From DATMRS01 sp035566015 (GTDB lineage Bacteria > Pseudomonadota > Alphaproteobacteria > Sphingomonadales > Sphingomonadaceae), in contig DATMRS010000007.1 of NCBI GenBank assembly GCA_035566015.1, positions 1-64,000 of the forward strand: a stretch of DNA of 64,000 nt, written 5' to 3'. The position numbers and the translations under genes are program-made. This document shows, piece after piece, positions 44,800 through 53,514 of the stretch. Under the pieces are notes generated by a model, which worked only from the letters and a program-made list of their open reading frames with translations, did not search any database and was not told the DNA's origin. Within the stretch, counting starts at the first letter, position 1, and every line of letters starts with the position of its first letter.

Positions 44800-45627
44800 T
44801 CAGCCCGACACGCGCCCCGACACGGCGCCCAGCGCAACGCCGCCGTCGATCAGCAACTGGCTGCCCGTCATGTAGCTCGACGCGTCCGAGGCGAGATAGA
44901 GCGCCAGCGGCTTGATCCGATCGGTATCGGCCACCTCGCCGAGCGGAACGGTTCGCGCCCATTGCGCCCGGACGGCCGGGTCCTTCATCCAGCCCCCCGC
45001 GATGTTCGTCACGAAGGTGCCGGGCGCGATGGCATTCACCCGGATGCGCGAGGCGGCGAGTTCCAGCGCGGCATGGCGGACGAGATGCGCGCCGCCCGCC
45101 TTCGCCGCCATATAAGGCACGCCCACCAGCGGCTGGTTGAACAGCGCGGCGTTCGAAGTGGTGACGATGATCGAGCCGCCCTTGCCGCCCGCCTTCATCA
45201 GCCGCGCCGCCTCGCGCAACGTGTTGAACGCTCCCGTCAGATTGACGCCGATCACCGCATCCCAATGCGCAGGATCGAGCGTGTCGATCTGCCTGTCCGG
45301 ATTGCGATGGCCCGCCGGGTTCCAGAAGCCCGGCCCGCCGCCGATGCCCGCATTGGCGAAGACGATATCGAGACGCCCAAACGCCTCCTCATGGCCATCG
45401 AACACGTCCGCGAGCGCCTGCCGATCCCGAATATCCGCCCCCGCCCCGCGTGCGAGCGGGCCGAGCCGTTCGGCTTCGCGGCGGGCGGCGGCCTCGTCGG
45501 CATCGACCAGCGTGACGCGGCAGCCCGCCTCCACCATCGTTTCCGCGAAGGCCAGCCCCAGCCCCGACGCCGCGCCCGTGACCAGCGCCGCACGCCCGCG
45601 AATATCGAACTGCGAAAGGACCGACAC
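44800..45627 (-). CDS. SDR family oxidoreductase
   Basis: 275 residues if started at the GTG at 45627, one base after the cupin stop; an in-frame ATG at 45645 inside the cupin gene is the alternative. Motifs are TGAASGLG, FANAGIGG and catalytic YMAAKAG. Coupled to the cupin protein. It resembles many SDRs annotated as 3-alpha-hydroxysteroid or cyclohexanol dehydrogenases, but no substrate is claimed. Confidence 0.84.
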   Translation of the reverse strand: MSVLSQFDIRGRAALVTGAASGLGLAFAETMVEAGCRVTLVDADEAAARREAERLGPLARGAGADIRDRQALADVFDGHEEAFGRLDIVFANAGIGGGPGFWNPAGHRNPDRQIDTLDPAHWDAVIGVNLTGAFNTLREAARLMKAGGKGGSIIVTTSNAALFNQPLVGVPYMAAKAGGAHLVRHAALELAASRIRVNAIAPGTFVTNIAGGWMKDPAVRAQWARTVPLGEVADTDRIKPLALYLASDASSYMTGSQLLIDGGVALGAVSGRVSG

Positions 45628-45628
45628 C

Positions 45629-46162
45629 TCAGATCCAGAGCGCATCGTTGATCGGCAGTCCGCTCGCCTTGCAGTGCTTCACATAGAGATCGATGAAGAA
45701 GAACACGTCCACCGTCTCGACCCAATTGCCCTTCGCGTCGAAATATTCGTTCGCGCCCTGCATCCACATGATCGTCTTCATGCCGTTGGGATCGTCCGTC
45801 ACCAGCGTGTGCGCCTGGCCGGGCGGTTCCCAGATGAAGTCGCCGGGTTTGCAGACCCAGTCATATTCGAGATAGCGGAAGCTGCCTTCCAGCCCCACGC
45901 CCCATACCGCGCCGCGATGCTTGTGCGTGCCGATCACGCCGGGACCCTTGATCCACAGGATGTTGCAATAGGCGTTGTTGCGCACGTCGAACGCCATGTT
46001 GCGGATCATCGCGTTTGGCCCGCGCGGTATCCAGGGCGAGTCGTTCGCGCCGACGAACAGGCCGGGGCGGCCGAACCGCTCGACCGTCTCCTTCACCGGA
46101 TCGGGTATCTCCACGATCGCATAGGTGCTGCTGGGCGGGCTGTTCTCAGCCATGTCACTCAT
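45629..46162 (-). CDS. cupin protein, 2,4'-dihydroxyacetophenone dioxygenase-like
   Basis: 177 residues, ATG at 46162 with GGAG 8 bases upstream. The cupin core shows GTHKHRGAVWGVGLEGSF and WEPPGQAHTLV, giving His/Glu/His-type metal ligands. This arrangement resembles DAD-type cupin dioxygenases, which cleave a C-C bond beside a carbonyl in aryl ketones. The partner SDR follows immediately. It could act in the catabolic island, but it is also close to proteins of unknown function, so the dioxygenase role is a hypothesis. Confidence 0.75.
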   Translation of the reverse strand: MSDMAENSPPSSTYAIVEIPDPVKETVERFGRPGLFVGANDSPWIPRGPNAMIRNMAFDVRNNAYCNILWIKGPGVIGTHKHRGAVWGVGLEGSFRYLEYDWVCKPGDFIWEPPGQAHTLVTDDPNGMKTIMWMQGANEYFDAKGNWVETVDVFFFIDLYVKHCKASGLPINDALWI

Positions 46163-46323
46163 CGAAACCGCTCCTCTCGTTGTCCGCGCCGCGCGGATCC
46201 GAATCCAGCCTGTAGAACGACTGGCGCCGCCCGCGCCACCGCCGGCGAAGCGAGAGGCGCAACTTCCGCCTTCGCCCGACGTTCGGGATTTCAGGGCGGG
46301 GAGTCCACGGCAGGAGAGTGGCG

Positions 46324-47079
46324 ATGCCGGACGTGACCGACGCCCATACCGAACAACCCGCGCTACGCGGTAAGAAAGCGATTGTCACCGGCGGCACCAC
46401 CGGCATAGGCCGTGCGACGGCGGTGCTGCTCGCGAGCGAGGGCGCGAAGCTGTTCGTCTGCGGCCGCACGCCCGCGCATCTCGACGACGCGCTGGCGCGG
46501 ATCGGCGAAGTGGGCGAAGGCAGCGGCATCAATGTCGATCTCGCCCGGCGGGAGGATGTGCACCGCTTCTTCACGGCGGCGGACGAATATCTCGGTGGCC
46601 TGGACGTCGCGGTGATCAACGCGGCGATCGCGGCGGAGGGGCTGGCGGACACCAGCGAGGAGGATATGCGATACCAGATCGCGACCGACCTCACCGCCTA
46701 TCTCGCGACGACGCAGGCGGCGATCGATCGGATGAAGTCGGGCGGGGACATCGTCCTGATCGGCTCGATGTCGGCGGTTTCGCTCTCGGCCGGCACCTCC
46801 GTCTATGCGGCGGCGAAGGCGGGCGTGCAGGGCTTCGCCTCCGCGCTGCGCAAGGAACTTTCCGAAAAGAATATCCGCGTCGGCCTGATCGAGCCGGGCT
46901 TCACCGGCGCCGATTTTCAGGAGCCAGACTATCCGCCCGAGAAGCAGGCCGAACTGATCCGCCAGCATAAGATGCTGCGCGCCGAGGATATTGCCGTCGC
47001 CGTGCATTATATGCTCACCCAGCCGCGCCGCGTCGACGTCTCGCTCATGCGCGTGGAAACACGGCTGGCGCACCCGTAA
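46324..47079 (+). CDS. SDR family oxidoreductase
   Basis: 251 residues from the ATG at 46324, chosen for AGGAG 7 bases upstream; a GTG at 46318 is possible. Motifs TGGTTGIG and YAAAKAG are present; the NNAG position reads NAAI. It ends with VDVSLMRVETRLAHP. It is monocistronic and divergent from the cupin pair. Likely a general oxidoreductase of the type seen in many sphingomonads. Confidence 0.82.
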   Translation: MPDVTDAHTEQPALRGKKAIVTGGTTGIGRATAVLLASEGAKLFVCGRTPAHLDDALARIGEVGEGSGINVDLARREDVHRFFTAADEYLGGLDVAVINAAIAAEGLADTSEEDMRYQIATDLTAYLATTQAAIDRMKSGGDIVLIGSMSAVSLSAGTSVYAAAKAGVQGFASALRKELSEKNIRVGLIEPGFTGADFQEPDYPPEKQAELIRQHKMLRAEDIAVAVHYMLTQPRRVDVSLMRVETRLAHP

Positions 47080-47111
47080 GGTCGTGCGGCAGCGCCCTCT
47101 TCGCCTTCCAT

Positions 47112-47205
47112 CGTCATTCCCGCGCAGGGGGAATCCATACACATTGTCTGCGGAGAAAGGCTAAGCCGCGCCGACATATGGATTCCCGCCTGCGCGGGAA
47201 TGACG
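47112..47205. repeat. 94-bp inverted repeat (REP/MITE-like element)
   Basis: Arms 47112-47138 and 47178-47205 are inverted copies differing by one deleted base. The arm begins CGTCATTCCCGCGCAGG and continues to GGAATCCAT. It lies between the SDR stop (47079) and the stop of a small minus-strand gene (47234). The arm type resembles the palindrome at 161-188. This looks like a dispersed intergenic repeat; it may also form a strong hairpin that ends transcripts from both sides. It encodes no protein. Confidence 0.8.
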
Positions 47206-47233
47206 GGTAAAGAGGGTTGCTTATCCCGTCCCT

Positions 47234-47407
47234 TCAACGTTCGCTGGATTTGCCGCTCTTGTCCGGCTTGCCCCGCGACTGCTCGTCGGCCTTCTTCAGT
47301 TCCTTGGCGGTGCCTTTGGCGGGGTCGCGATTGGGGACGCCGACGCGTGCGTCGCGATTGACGCCGCTGATGTCCGAATGCGGCCCGGAGGGTGGTGGCT
47401 TGGCCAT
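47234..47407 (-). CDS. 57-residue hydrophilic protein
   Basis: A small gene from the ATG at 47407, preceded by AGGAGAGAGAC, a good ribosome-binding site. The product is MAKPPPSGPHSDISGVNRDA followed by a Lys-rich, Glu/Asp-rich tail (KGTAKELKKADEQSRGK). It has no Cys or hydrophobic segment. It lies 57 bp downstream of the phosphoribosyltransferase-kinase gene stop and is probably transcribed with it or alone. Its function is unknown; disordered nucleoid or stress-type small proteins have this look. Confidence 0.6.
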   Translation of the reverse strand: MAKPPPSGPHSDISGVNRDARVGVPNRDPAKGTAKELKKADEQSRGKPDKSGKSSER

Positions 47408-47464
47408 GTCTCTCTCCTGCTCCTCGCAGCTAAAGCGATCGCGCGCGCCATTGGTTGCGGATCG

Positions 47465-49138
47465 CTACAGGAGGAGTTTGCGGCCATAGCGGTGGATGCG
47501 CGCATCGTTGCGCCGTCTCTCCTCGCCATCCGCCAGCGCCTCTCCCGCCAGCCCGGCAAGACCCAGCCGAAAGGCGATATAGGCCGGTTGCAGAAAGCGC
47601 AGCAGATCGCGATCGACCGGCCGACGCAGCAGAGGATCGAGGCGCGCGAGCAGGTGGTCGGCGTCGATATCCAGCTCGACGATTGCGCCCGCCACGTCCC
47701 ATGCGATGTCCTGCGGCCCGATCAGGTCCGGTCCGGCATCGTGATCGAGCGCGTCGGCCTTGCGCCCCGCCAGCCATTCGCAGGCATCCATCCGCCCGTC
47801 GATGGCGATCGCCTCTACCCGCTGCGCCAGCGCCGGAGAGGGCGCGTGACGGCTCACGAAGGCATCGGCCGCCGCCGATCCGAACCCCTTGCGGAGATTG
47901 AATACGGCCATGTCGAACAGGCTTTCGATCGAGGCGCCGGCCTTTTTGGGGCGCGGCAGAAGGCGCGCGCGGCTTGCCAGATACGCCGCTACCCGCTCGG
48001 CCGACGGCGCGGTATCGCCGGTCTGATCGATCCAGCGCTGCACCAGAAAACCGTGGAGCAATCCCTTGACCTCGGGTGCCATTCCCGCCGCCGCGAGCAG
48101 CCGCGCGCGGTGCAGCTTGCGCGTGCCCTCCTCGCCCAACCCTGCGAATTTCAGAAGCCAGCGCCCGCCGTCCACCGTCATCGCCAGAAACTTCCGCCGT
48201 TCCAGTCCCGGTTCGACCGCCGGCCAATCGCGCGCATCGGCGTAGCGATAGTGGCGCCACCGGCCGCCCGAAATATCGATCGGCGGCTCCTTCAGCGGGC
48301 CGAGCAGCGGCTCCGCCCATTGCGCAAGACGATTCACGAAGCCGAGGTTGTCGATCGTCACCACCGACCGGCCGACCTCCGCCCAGCAGCGCCGGGTCGC
48401 CTCGCCGGCGCGGGGGCCGGGTTCGCCGCCATGGCTCGGCAGCATCGTGATATGATCGGCGGGCACGCCCTCCGCCCGCAGCGCCGCGACGACGGCGGCG
48501 AAGGAACTGCCCGACAGCCCCGGCCCCTCGTCCACGACAAAGTGGTGAAGCCCCGGCTCGCCCAGCCGCGCCCGCGCCGCCTCGTCCAGCGCGATCCGCC
48601 GATCGAAGGGATGACCGATGGGCCGCACCGTCAGCGGCACCGGCGCGTCGAGCGCCGTCGCGACCATGGCGGCCAGCGAGCTGCCGATGCTGCGTATCCC
48701 GACCACCTGCGGCCGCCCGCGAAGAACGATGCGCCGCGCGGCCTCGGCATAGGTTTCGGGATAGAGCGCATAAAAGGCATAGCCTTCGGGCTGGCGAAGC
48801 GTGACGCGGGCTGGAAGATCGCCGGGACTGTCGATCGCCGGCAGGCGCGTCAGCGTCGAAAAGCCGCTCCCCCATGAGGCGATGACGGCACGCGCCAGCG
48901 CCATCGTGTCGCGCAACAGGTACGTTTCCGCCGATGAACCGCCATCGGCGCCATTCGCTTCGAAGGCGGCATCGGCCACGCCCTGCGCGATCTGGCCCAG
49001 CAGGATGAAGGCGCCGACGAGCCGGCCGTGGCGCGCCACCCCCGCCGGCATCGCCTCCACCGCCCGGCATTCGCGCGCGACCCGTGCCAACGCGATCGCG
49101 GGATCGCGTCGGCTGGCCTGATCGCCATAAACTATCAC
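47465..49138 (-). CDS. phosphoribosyltransferase-like/kinase-like fusion protein
   Basis: 557 residues from a GTG at 49138, seven bases after the UXS stop. Residues about 118-240 resemble a PRTase: VVGIRSIGSSLAAMVA and the PRPP-loop-type VVDEGPGLSGSSFA at 201-214. Residues about 310-460 (MTVDGGRWLLKFAGLG, LLHGFLVQRWID) look like an aminoglycoside-phosphotransferase-type kinase. The first 110 residues are not recognised. PRTase and kinase in one chain is unusual and suggests nucleotide- or sugar-phosphate chemistry in the glycan cluster. Last large gene of the minus-strand operon. Confidence 0.65.
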   Translation of the reverse strand: MIVYGDQASRRDPAIALARVARECRAVEAMPAGVARHGRLVGAFILLGQIAQGVADAAFEANGADGGSSAETYLLRDTMALARAVIASWGSGFSTLTRLPAIDSPGDLPARVTLRQPEGYAFYALYPETYAEAARRIVLRGRPQVVGIRSIGSSLAAMVATALDAPVPLTVRPIGHPFDRRIALDEAARARLGEPGLHHFVVDEGPGLSGSSFAAVVAALRAEGVPADHITMLPSHGGEPGPRAGEATRRCWAEVGRSVVTIDNLGFVNRLAQWAEPLLGPLKEPPIDISGGRWRHYRYADARDWPAVEPGLERRKFLAMTVDGGRWLLKFAGLGEEGTRKLHRARLLAAAGMAPEVKGLLHGFLVQRWIDQTGDTAPSAERVAAYLASRARLLPRPKKAGASIESLFDMAVFNLRKGFGSAAADAFVSRHAPSPALAQRVEAIAIDGRMDACEWLAGRKADALDHDAGPDLIGPQDIAWDVAGAIVELDIDADHLLARLDPLLRRPVDRDLLRFLQPAYIAFRLGLAGLAGEALADGEERRRNDARIHRYGRKLLL

Positions 49139-49145
49139 ACCGGCG

Positions 49146-50171
49146 CTATTCCGCCGCGACGCTGATCTCGATCCGGTTCGGCCGGGGCCGACGATCCCCG
49201 GCCCCGATTTCGCGCGCGAACCATTCGCATGTCGCCGCAAGGCCCTCGGCCAGGGGCACGCGCGGTTTCCAGCCGAGCAGGCTGCGCGCGCGGCCGATAT
49301 CGGGCCGGCGGCGGCGCGGATCGTCGGTCGGCAAGGGCCGATGGACGACCGCGGCGCTGGTGCCGGTGAGCGCGATCACCCGCTCCAGCAGTTCGTTCAC
49401 GGTCAGCTCGGTGGGATTGCCGAGATTGACCGGCTCCAGCCCGTCCATCTCGCACTCCGCCAGCCGGATCAGGCCGTCCACCATGTCCGAGACGTAGCAG
49501 AAGCTGCGCGTCTGGGTGCCGTCGCCATAGATGGTGATATCGTCGCCGGTAAGCGCCTGACAGATGAGGTTGGAGATGACACGCCCGTCGTCGGGCTGCA
49601 TCTGCGGCCCATAGGTGTTGAAGATACGCGCCACACGCACCGCCACGCGATCCATCCGCGCGAAATCGAAGGTCATCGCCTCAGCCGCGCGCTTGCCCTC
49701 GTCATAGCAGGCGCGCGGGCCGGTGCAGTTCACCCAGCCGCGATAATCCTCGCGTTGGGGATGCGATTCGGGATCGCCATAGACCTCGCTGGTCGAGGTC
49801 AGCAGGAAACGCGCGCCCGCGCGCTCGGCGAGGTGGAGCAGACGGCTGGTGCCGACGACGTTCGTCAGCATCGTATGCTCGGGGTCGGCCTGATAATGCG
49901 GCGGCGACGCGGCGCAGGCGAGATTGTAGACGCGGCTGATCCGCCGCGCCTGATCGAGGACGGCGCGCGGCAGCGGCTTGACGATATCCGCCTCGATGAA
50001 GGTGAAGCCCGGATGAAGTTGCAGCCTCCGCAGGTTCACCGGCCGCGAGGTCTGCAGATTGTCGAGGCAGAGCACCTCATGCCCCCGCGCCAGCAGCGCC
50101 TCGCACAGATGCGAGCCGATGAAGCCCGCCCCACCCGCTACGACTGTCAGGTTCTTCGTCCCGTTCGTCAT
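49146..50171 (-). CDS. NAD-dependent epimerase/dehydratase, UDP-xylose-synthase-like
   Basis: 341 residues. The Rossmann start GGAGFIGSHL, TSTSEVYGDP and the family signature VNCTGPRACYDEGKRAAE with catalytic YDEGK are those of UDP-glucuronate decarboxylase (UXS). It would convert UDP-glucuronate to UDP-xylose. It lies between a CgeB-type glycosyltransferase and the PRTase-kinase gene, and probably supplies a sugar donor for the glycan or glycoside. Confidence 0.85.
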   Translation of the reverse strand: MTNGTKNLTVVAGGAGFIGSHLCEALLARGHEVLCLDNLQTSRPVNLRRLQLHPGFTFIEADIVKPLPRAVLDQARRISRVYNLACAASPPHYQADPEHTMLTNVVGTSRLLHLAERAGARFLLTSTSEVYGDPESHPQREDYRGWVNCTGPRACYDEGKRAAEAMTFDFARMDRVAVRVARIFNTYGPQMQPDDGRVISNLICQALTGDDITIYGDGTQTRSFCYVSDMVDGLIRLAECEMDGLEPVNLGNPTELTVNELLERVIALTGTSAAVVHRPLPTDDPRRRRPDIGRARSLLGWKPRVPLAEGLAATCEWFAREIGAGDRRPRPNRIEISVAAE

Positions 50172-50201
50172 CTTGTGGTTCCTCGTTTCTACGCTGGTCG
50201 G

Positions 50202-51311
50202 TCAACAGGCACGTGCGGGCGCCGGCGAGGCCAAGGCCGGCCGCGCCCGCTTTCGGGCAAGGGCGTCAAGAAGGGCGGTCTCCAGTTCGGCCGCACGATG
50301 GCCGGCACTATGCGCCGCGACGACCCGCGCGCGCGCCGCCCGGCCGATCGCGTCGGCGTCACTGTCGAGCGCATGCAGCACGTCGCGTCCGTCTTGTGCC
50401 AGGATGATCTCGCGGCCGGGCGCGAACAGCGCATCCAGCCCTTCCCATATGTCGGAAATGATCGGCGTGCCGCACGCCGCCGCCTCGAACAGCCGCACCG
50501 AGGGCGACCAGCCGGCGCGGATCATGTCGGCGCGGGTGACGTTCAGCGTGAAGCGCGACGCGCCGTAGAAGGCGGCATGATCGGCGGGCGGCAGATGCTC
50601 GATCCGCTCGACATTGGCTGGCCAATCGATATCGGCGGGATATTGCGGCCCGGCGACGACGAAGCGCAGGTCGGGCCGCGCGCGGGCGGGATCGAGCAGC
50701 AGCCGTTCGAGCGTCGGCTGCCGGTCGAGGCTGTAGGTGCCGAGATAGGAAAGATCCCAGCGTTTCTCGATATCGAGCGGCGGATAGGCGGCGAGATCGA
50801 CCGAGCAGAAGAGCGGCCGCGCGGCGGGCGAGCCATATTGGTTCTCGATGCGGCCGAGCGTCGGCCCGCCGGTGAAGGAAAGATAGACGTCATAACCGGG
50901 GATGAGCGCCGGCGAGAGATAATCATGCTCGCCGCGCATCAGCTTCGCCAGCGTCACCGGCGTGTCGATATCGTAGAAGGCCGTGACACCCGCCGCGCGC
51001 GCCTGCACGAACCGGCCGACCGCCACGCCGTCGGGCACGTAGGAGCCGACGATCACCGCGTCGGCGGCGGCGATCTCCTCGCCCCATCGCTCCAGCTCGC
51101 CAAGGTCTGCATAGAAAGCGAGCCGGCAATAAGCGGGGTCGGTCATGTCGCGCTCGCAGGCGTACCAGGGCACGTCGCGTTCGAGGAACAGGATATCGTG
51201 GCCCCGCGCGGCGAAGGCGGCGAGGAGCGCGCGATAGGTGGTCGCGTGGCCGTTCCCCCAGGAGGAGGAGAGGCTCAGCCCCAGCACGACGAGGCGGAGC
51301 GGCCGGCTCAT
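50202..51311 (-). CDS. CgeB-like glycosyltransferase (1)
   Basis: 369 residues. The C-terminal donor-binding half reads GWSPSVRLFEAAACGTPIISDIWEGLDALFAPGREI, the signature of the CgeB group of GT-B glycosyltransferases. The N-terminal half (VVLGLSLSSSWGNGHATTYRALLAAFAARGH) is the acceptor domain. No signal or membrane segment. The ATG overlaps the stop of CgeB 2 by 4 bases. CgeB was named in Bacillus spore maturation; in other bacteria the role is mostly unknown. Confidence 0.84.
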   Translation of the reverse strand: MSRPLRLVVLGLSLSSSWGNGHATTYRALLAAFAARGHDILFLERDVPWYACERDMTDPAYCRLAFYADLGELERWGEEIAAADAVIVGSYVPDGVAVGRFVQARAAGVTAFYDIDTPVTLAKLMRGEHDYLSPALIPGYDVYLSFTGGPTLGRIENQYGSPAARPLFCSVDLAAYPPLDIEKRWDLSYLGTYSLDRQPTLERLLLDPARARPDLRFVVAGPQYPADIDWPANVERIEHLPPADHAAFYGASRFTLNVTRADMIRAGWSPSVRLFEAAACGTPIISDIWEGLDALFAPGREIILAQDGRDVLHALDSDADAIGRAARARVVAAHSAGHRAAELETALLDALARKRARPALASPAPARAC

Positions 51312-52396
51312 GCCGCCTCCGCCCGGCGCGCGCGATGCGCCTTGAAGATCGCGTCCACCTGCGCGCCGCGCAGCGCATAGCTATGCTCCGCCTCTACGCG
51401 CCGGCGCGCCGCCTCGCCGATGTGCCGCGCCCGTGCAGGCGTCAGCGCGGCGAGATGGTCGACGACGTCCTGCCCGTCGCGCGCGACCAGCACCTCCTCG
51501 TCGGGCTTCAGGAACATCTCGATCCCTTCCCACGCGTCGGTGATGAGACAGGCCGCCGCCCCCGCCGCCTCGAACACGCGCGTCGCGGGCGAGAAGCCGA
51601 CCTCGGCCATGCTGTCGCGCGCGATATTGAGCACCGCGAGCGGCGTCGAATTGAAGGCGTTATGCTCGGTCGTATAGACATGTCCGCGATGGCGGACGTT
51701 CGGCGGCATCGCCTTGTCCTGCCAGCCATTGCCGCCGATCAGGAACTCGCGATCGGGCAGCTTCGCCGCCGGTTCGAGGAAGAATTGCTCGACCCGCGCC
51801 TCGCGGTCGGGCAGCCGGTTGCCGAGGAAGGCGAGATCGGCGGCGAAAGCGGGATCGATTGTCGCGGGAAAATGCGTCGTCGGATCGAGCGCATTATAGA
51901 CGGGCACGCAGCGGGCCGCGCCGAACCCCTCATAGGCGCTGACGACGGGCGGCCCGCCGCCATAGGTGAGCACCATGTCGAGCGACGGCAGCGCGCGCCG
52001 GACGGGATGGTCGGGATCGGCGCGCATCTCGTCGAGCGTCGCGGCCGCATCGACATCCCAGAAGACGCGGATCGCATCGTCGCGGCCGATCGAAAGGATG
52101 CCGTCGAGCAGTTCGGCGTCGAAAATGCCGACCCCGTTCGCCTTTATCAGGATATCGGCGTCCGCCGCCTCGGCCAGCGCCGCGCGCGCCGCCTCGATCG
52201 TCGCGGGATAGACGATCGAGCGCGCCCATTCGGGCGGTTCGATATCGCGATGCTGCTGGCGATCGAAGGCGTCGGGCTCGTAAAAGTCGATCCGGTATCC
52301 CCGCCAGGCAAGATCGCGCAGGATGCCACGATAATAAGTCGCCGCCCCATTCCAGTAGGACGAAAGCAGGCTGGACCCGAAAAACGCGATCTTCAT
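51308..52396 (-). CDS. CgeB-like glycosyltransferase (2)
   Basis: 362 residues. The N-terminus IAFFGSSLLSSYWNGAATYYRGILRDLAWRGY and the C-terminal SPATRVFEAAGAAACLITDAWEGIEMFLKPDEE mark the CgeB family. It is distinct in sequence from its two neighbours, so three separate transfers are likely. ATGA overlaps on both sides tie it into one translational unit. Confidence 0.84.
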   Translation of the reverse strand: MKIAFFGSSLLSSYWNGAATYYRGILRDLAWRGYRIDFYEPDAFDRQQHRDIEPPEWARSIVYPATIEAARAALAEAADADILIKANGVGIFDAELLDGILSIGRDDAIRVFWDVDAAATLDEMRADPDHPVRRALPSLDMVLTYGGGPPVVSAYEGFGAARCVPVYNALDPTTHFPATIDPAFAADLAFLGNRLPDREARVEQFFLEPAAKLPDREFLIGGNGWQDKAMPPNVRHRGHVYTTEHNAFNSTPLAVLNIARDSMAEVGFSPATRVFEAAGAAACLITDAWEGIEMFLKPDEEVLVARDGQDVVDHLAALTPARARHIGEAARRRVEAEHSYALRGAQVDAIFKAHRARRAEAA

Positions 52397-53514
52397 GCGA
52401 CACTCCTATGGGGAACAGGCGTGGCGGAAAGCTGCCCGACGATCGCAAGCAGCTCGTCGGCGCGATGCGCGCAGCTATGGCGGGCGCGGATCGTCGCCAG
52501 ACCGCTGGCGACAAGCCATTTGCGCAGCGCGGCATCGCGGCGGAGATCGTTCAGGTAGCGCGTCATCTCCGCGCCGTCGCGCGCGACCAGATAGTCCTGG
52601 CCGGGGCGGAACAGATGCTCGCGATCCTCCCATGGCGCGGAGACGAGCGGGATGCCGCAGGCCAGCGCCTCGAACATGCGGATCGTCGGGATGCCCGGCA
52701 GGATCGTCGCATAATAACGGCGCGGAACATGCACCGTCGCCAGATGCCGCGCGAAGATCGCCGGCGCCTGCGCGTTGGGCGCCCAGCCATGATAGCGTGC
52801 GCCATATTGCGCGAGCATCGCCAGCGCCGGCACGGGATAGCGCACGCCATGGATGTCCAGCGGGAGGCCCGCGTCGCGCGCGGGGCGGAGCAGGAACGCC
52901 TCAATCTCGCGCGTCCGTTCGCCGTCGCCCCAATTGCCGATCCAGACAAGGCCGGCGCGTGCCTCTTCCTCCCCCTCCGCCGGCGGATGGAAATGGCGAA
53001 GGTCGGCCGCCTCATGCCAGGTCCAGACCTGATCGCCCCAGCCCCAGCGGCGATACACCTCCGCCAGCGCCTCGCCGAACGCCAGCACGCCGTCATAGCC
53101 CGAAAGATCGAACGCCCGGATCGCCTTGGGATCGCTCACCGCGCGATGATGCGTATCATGGAACAGCAAGCGGAAACGCGCGCCGCGCTTGCGAAGCCGG
53201 CCGAGCGCTGCAACCAGCCTTGGCTCGTTCCATTCGTGGACGATGACGAGATCGGCTCCGTCGACGAGCGCCGCGACGTCGCCCGCCGGATCATAGCCTT
53301 GCGAGCGGAGTTCGGGATAGGCGGCGCGATACGCCTCCAGGCCGGCGACCCCATGGTCCGCGAGCAGGTTGGCGAGGCTCCAGTTGCCGGTCGGCTCCAG
53401 CGCCAGCACGTCATGGCCCCTGGCGATCAATTCGCGCAGCACGCCACGCAGGAAATGGGCGTTGCCGTGATTCCAGCAGGACAGCAGCGAATGGGTGAAA
53501 TAGACGATCCTCAT
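52393..53514 (-). CDS. CgeB-like glycosyltransferase (3)
   Basis: 373 residues. The acceptor-side start is VYFTHSLLSCWNHGNAHFLRG and the donor side is PTIRMFEALACGIPLVSAPWEDREHLFRPGQDY. No membrane segment. Overlaps its neighbours by 4 bases at both ends. It transfers a sugar from a nucleotide donor to an unknown acceptor, presumably in the cytosol. Confidence 0.84.
   Translation of the reverse strand: MRIVYFTHSLLSCWNHGNAHFLRGVLRELIARGHDVLALEPTGNWSLANLLADHGVAGLEAYRAAYPELRSQGYDPAGDVAALVDGADLVIVHEWNEPRLVAALGRLRKRGARFRLLFHDTHHRAVSDPKAIRAFDLSGYDGVLAFGEALAEVYRRWGWGDQVWTWHEAADLRHFHPPAEGEEEARAGLVWIGNWGDGERTREIEAFLLRPARDAGLPLDIHGVRYPVPALAMLAQYGARYHGWAPNAQAPAIFARHLATVHVPRRYYATILPGIPTIRMFEALACGIPLVSAPWEDREHLFRPGQDYLVARDGAEMTRYLNDLRRDAALRKWLVASGLATIRARHSCAHRADELLAIVGQLSATPVPHRSVA

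Noticed and set aside
49341..51380. A 679-codon plus-strand frame across the UXS and CgeB 1 genes
   Set aside because: It runs across two well-supported minus-strand genes and shows no motif.
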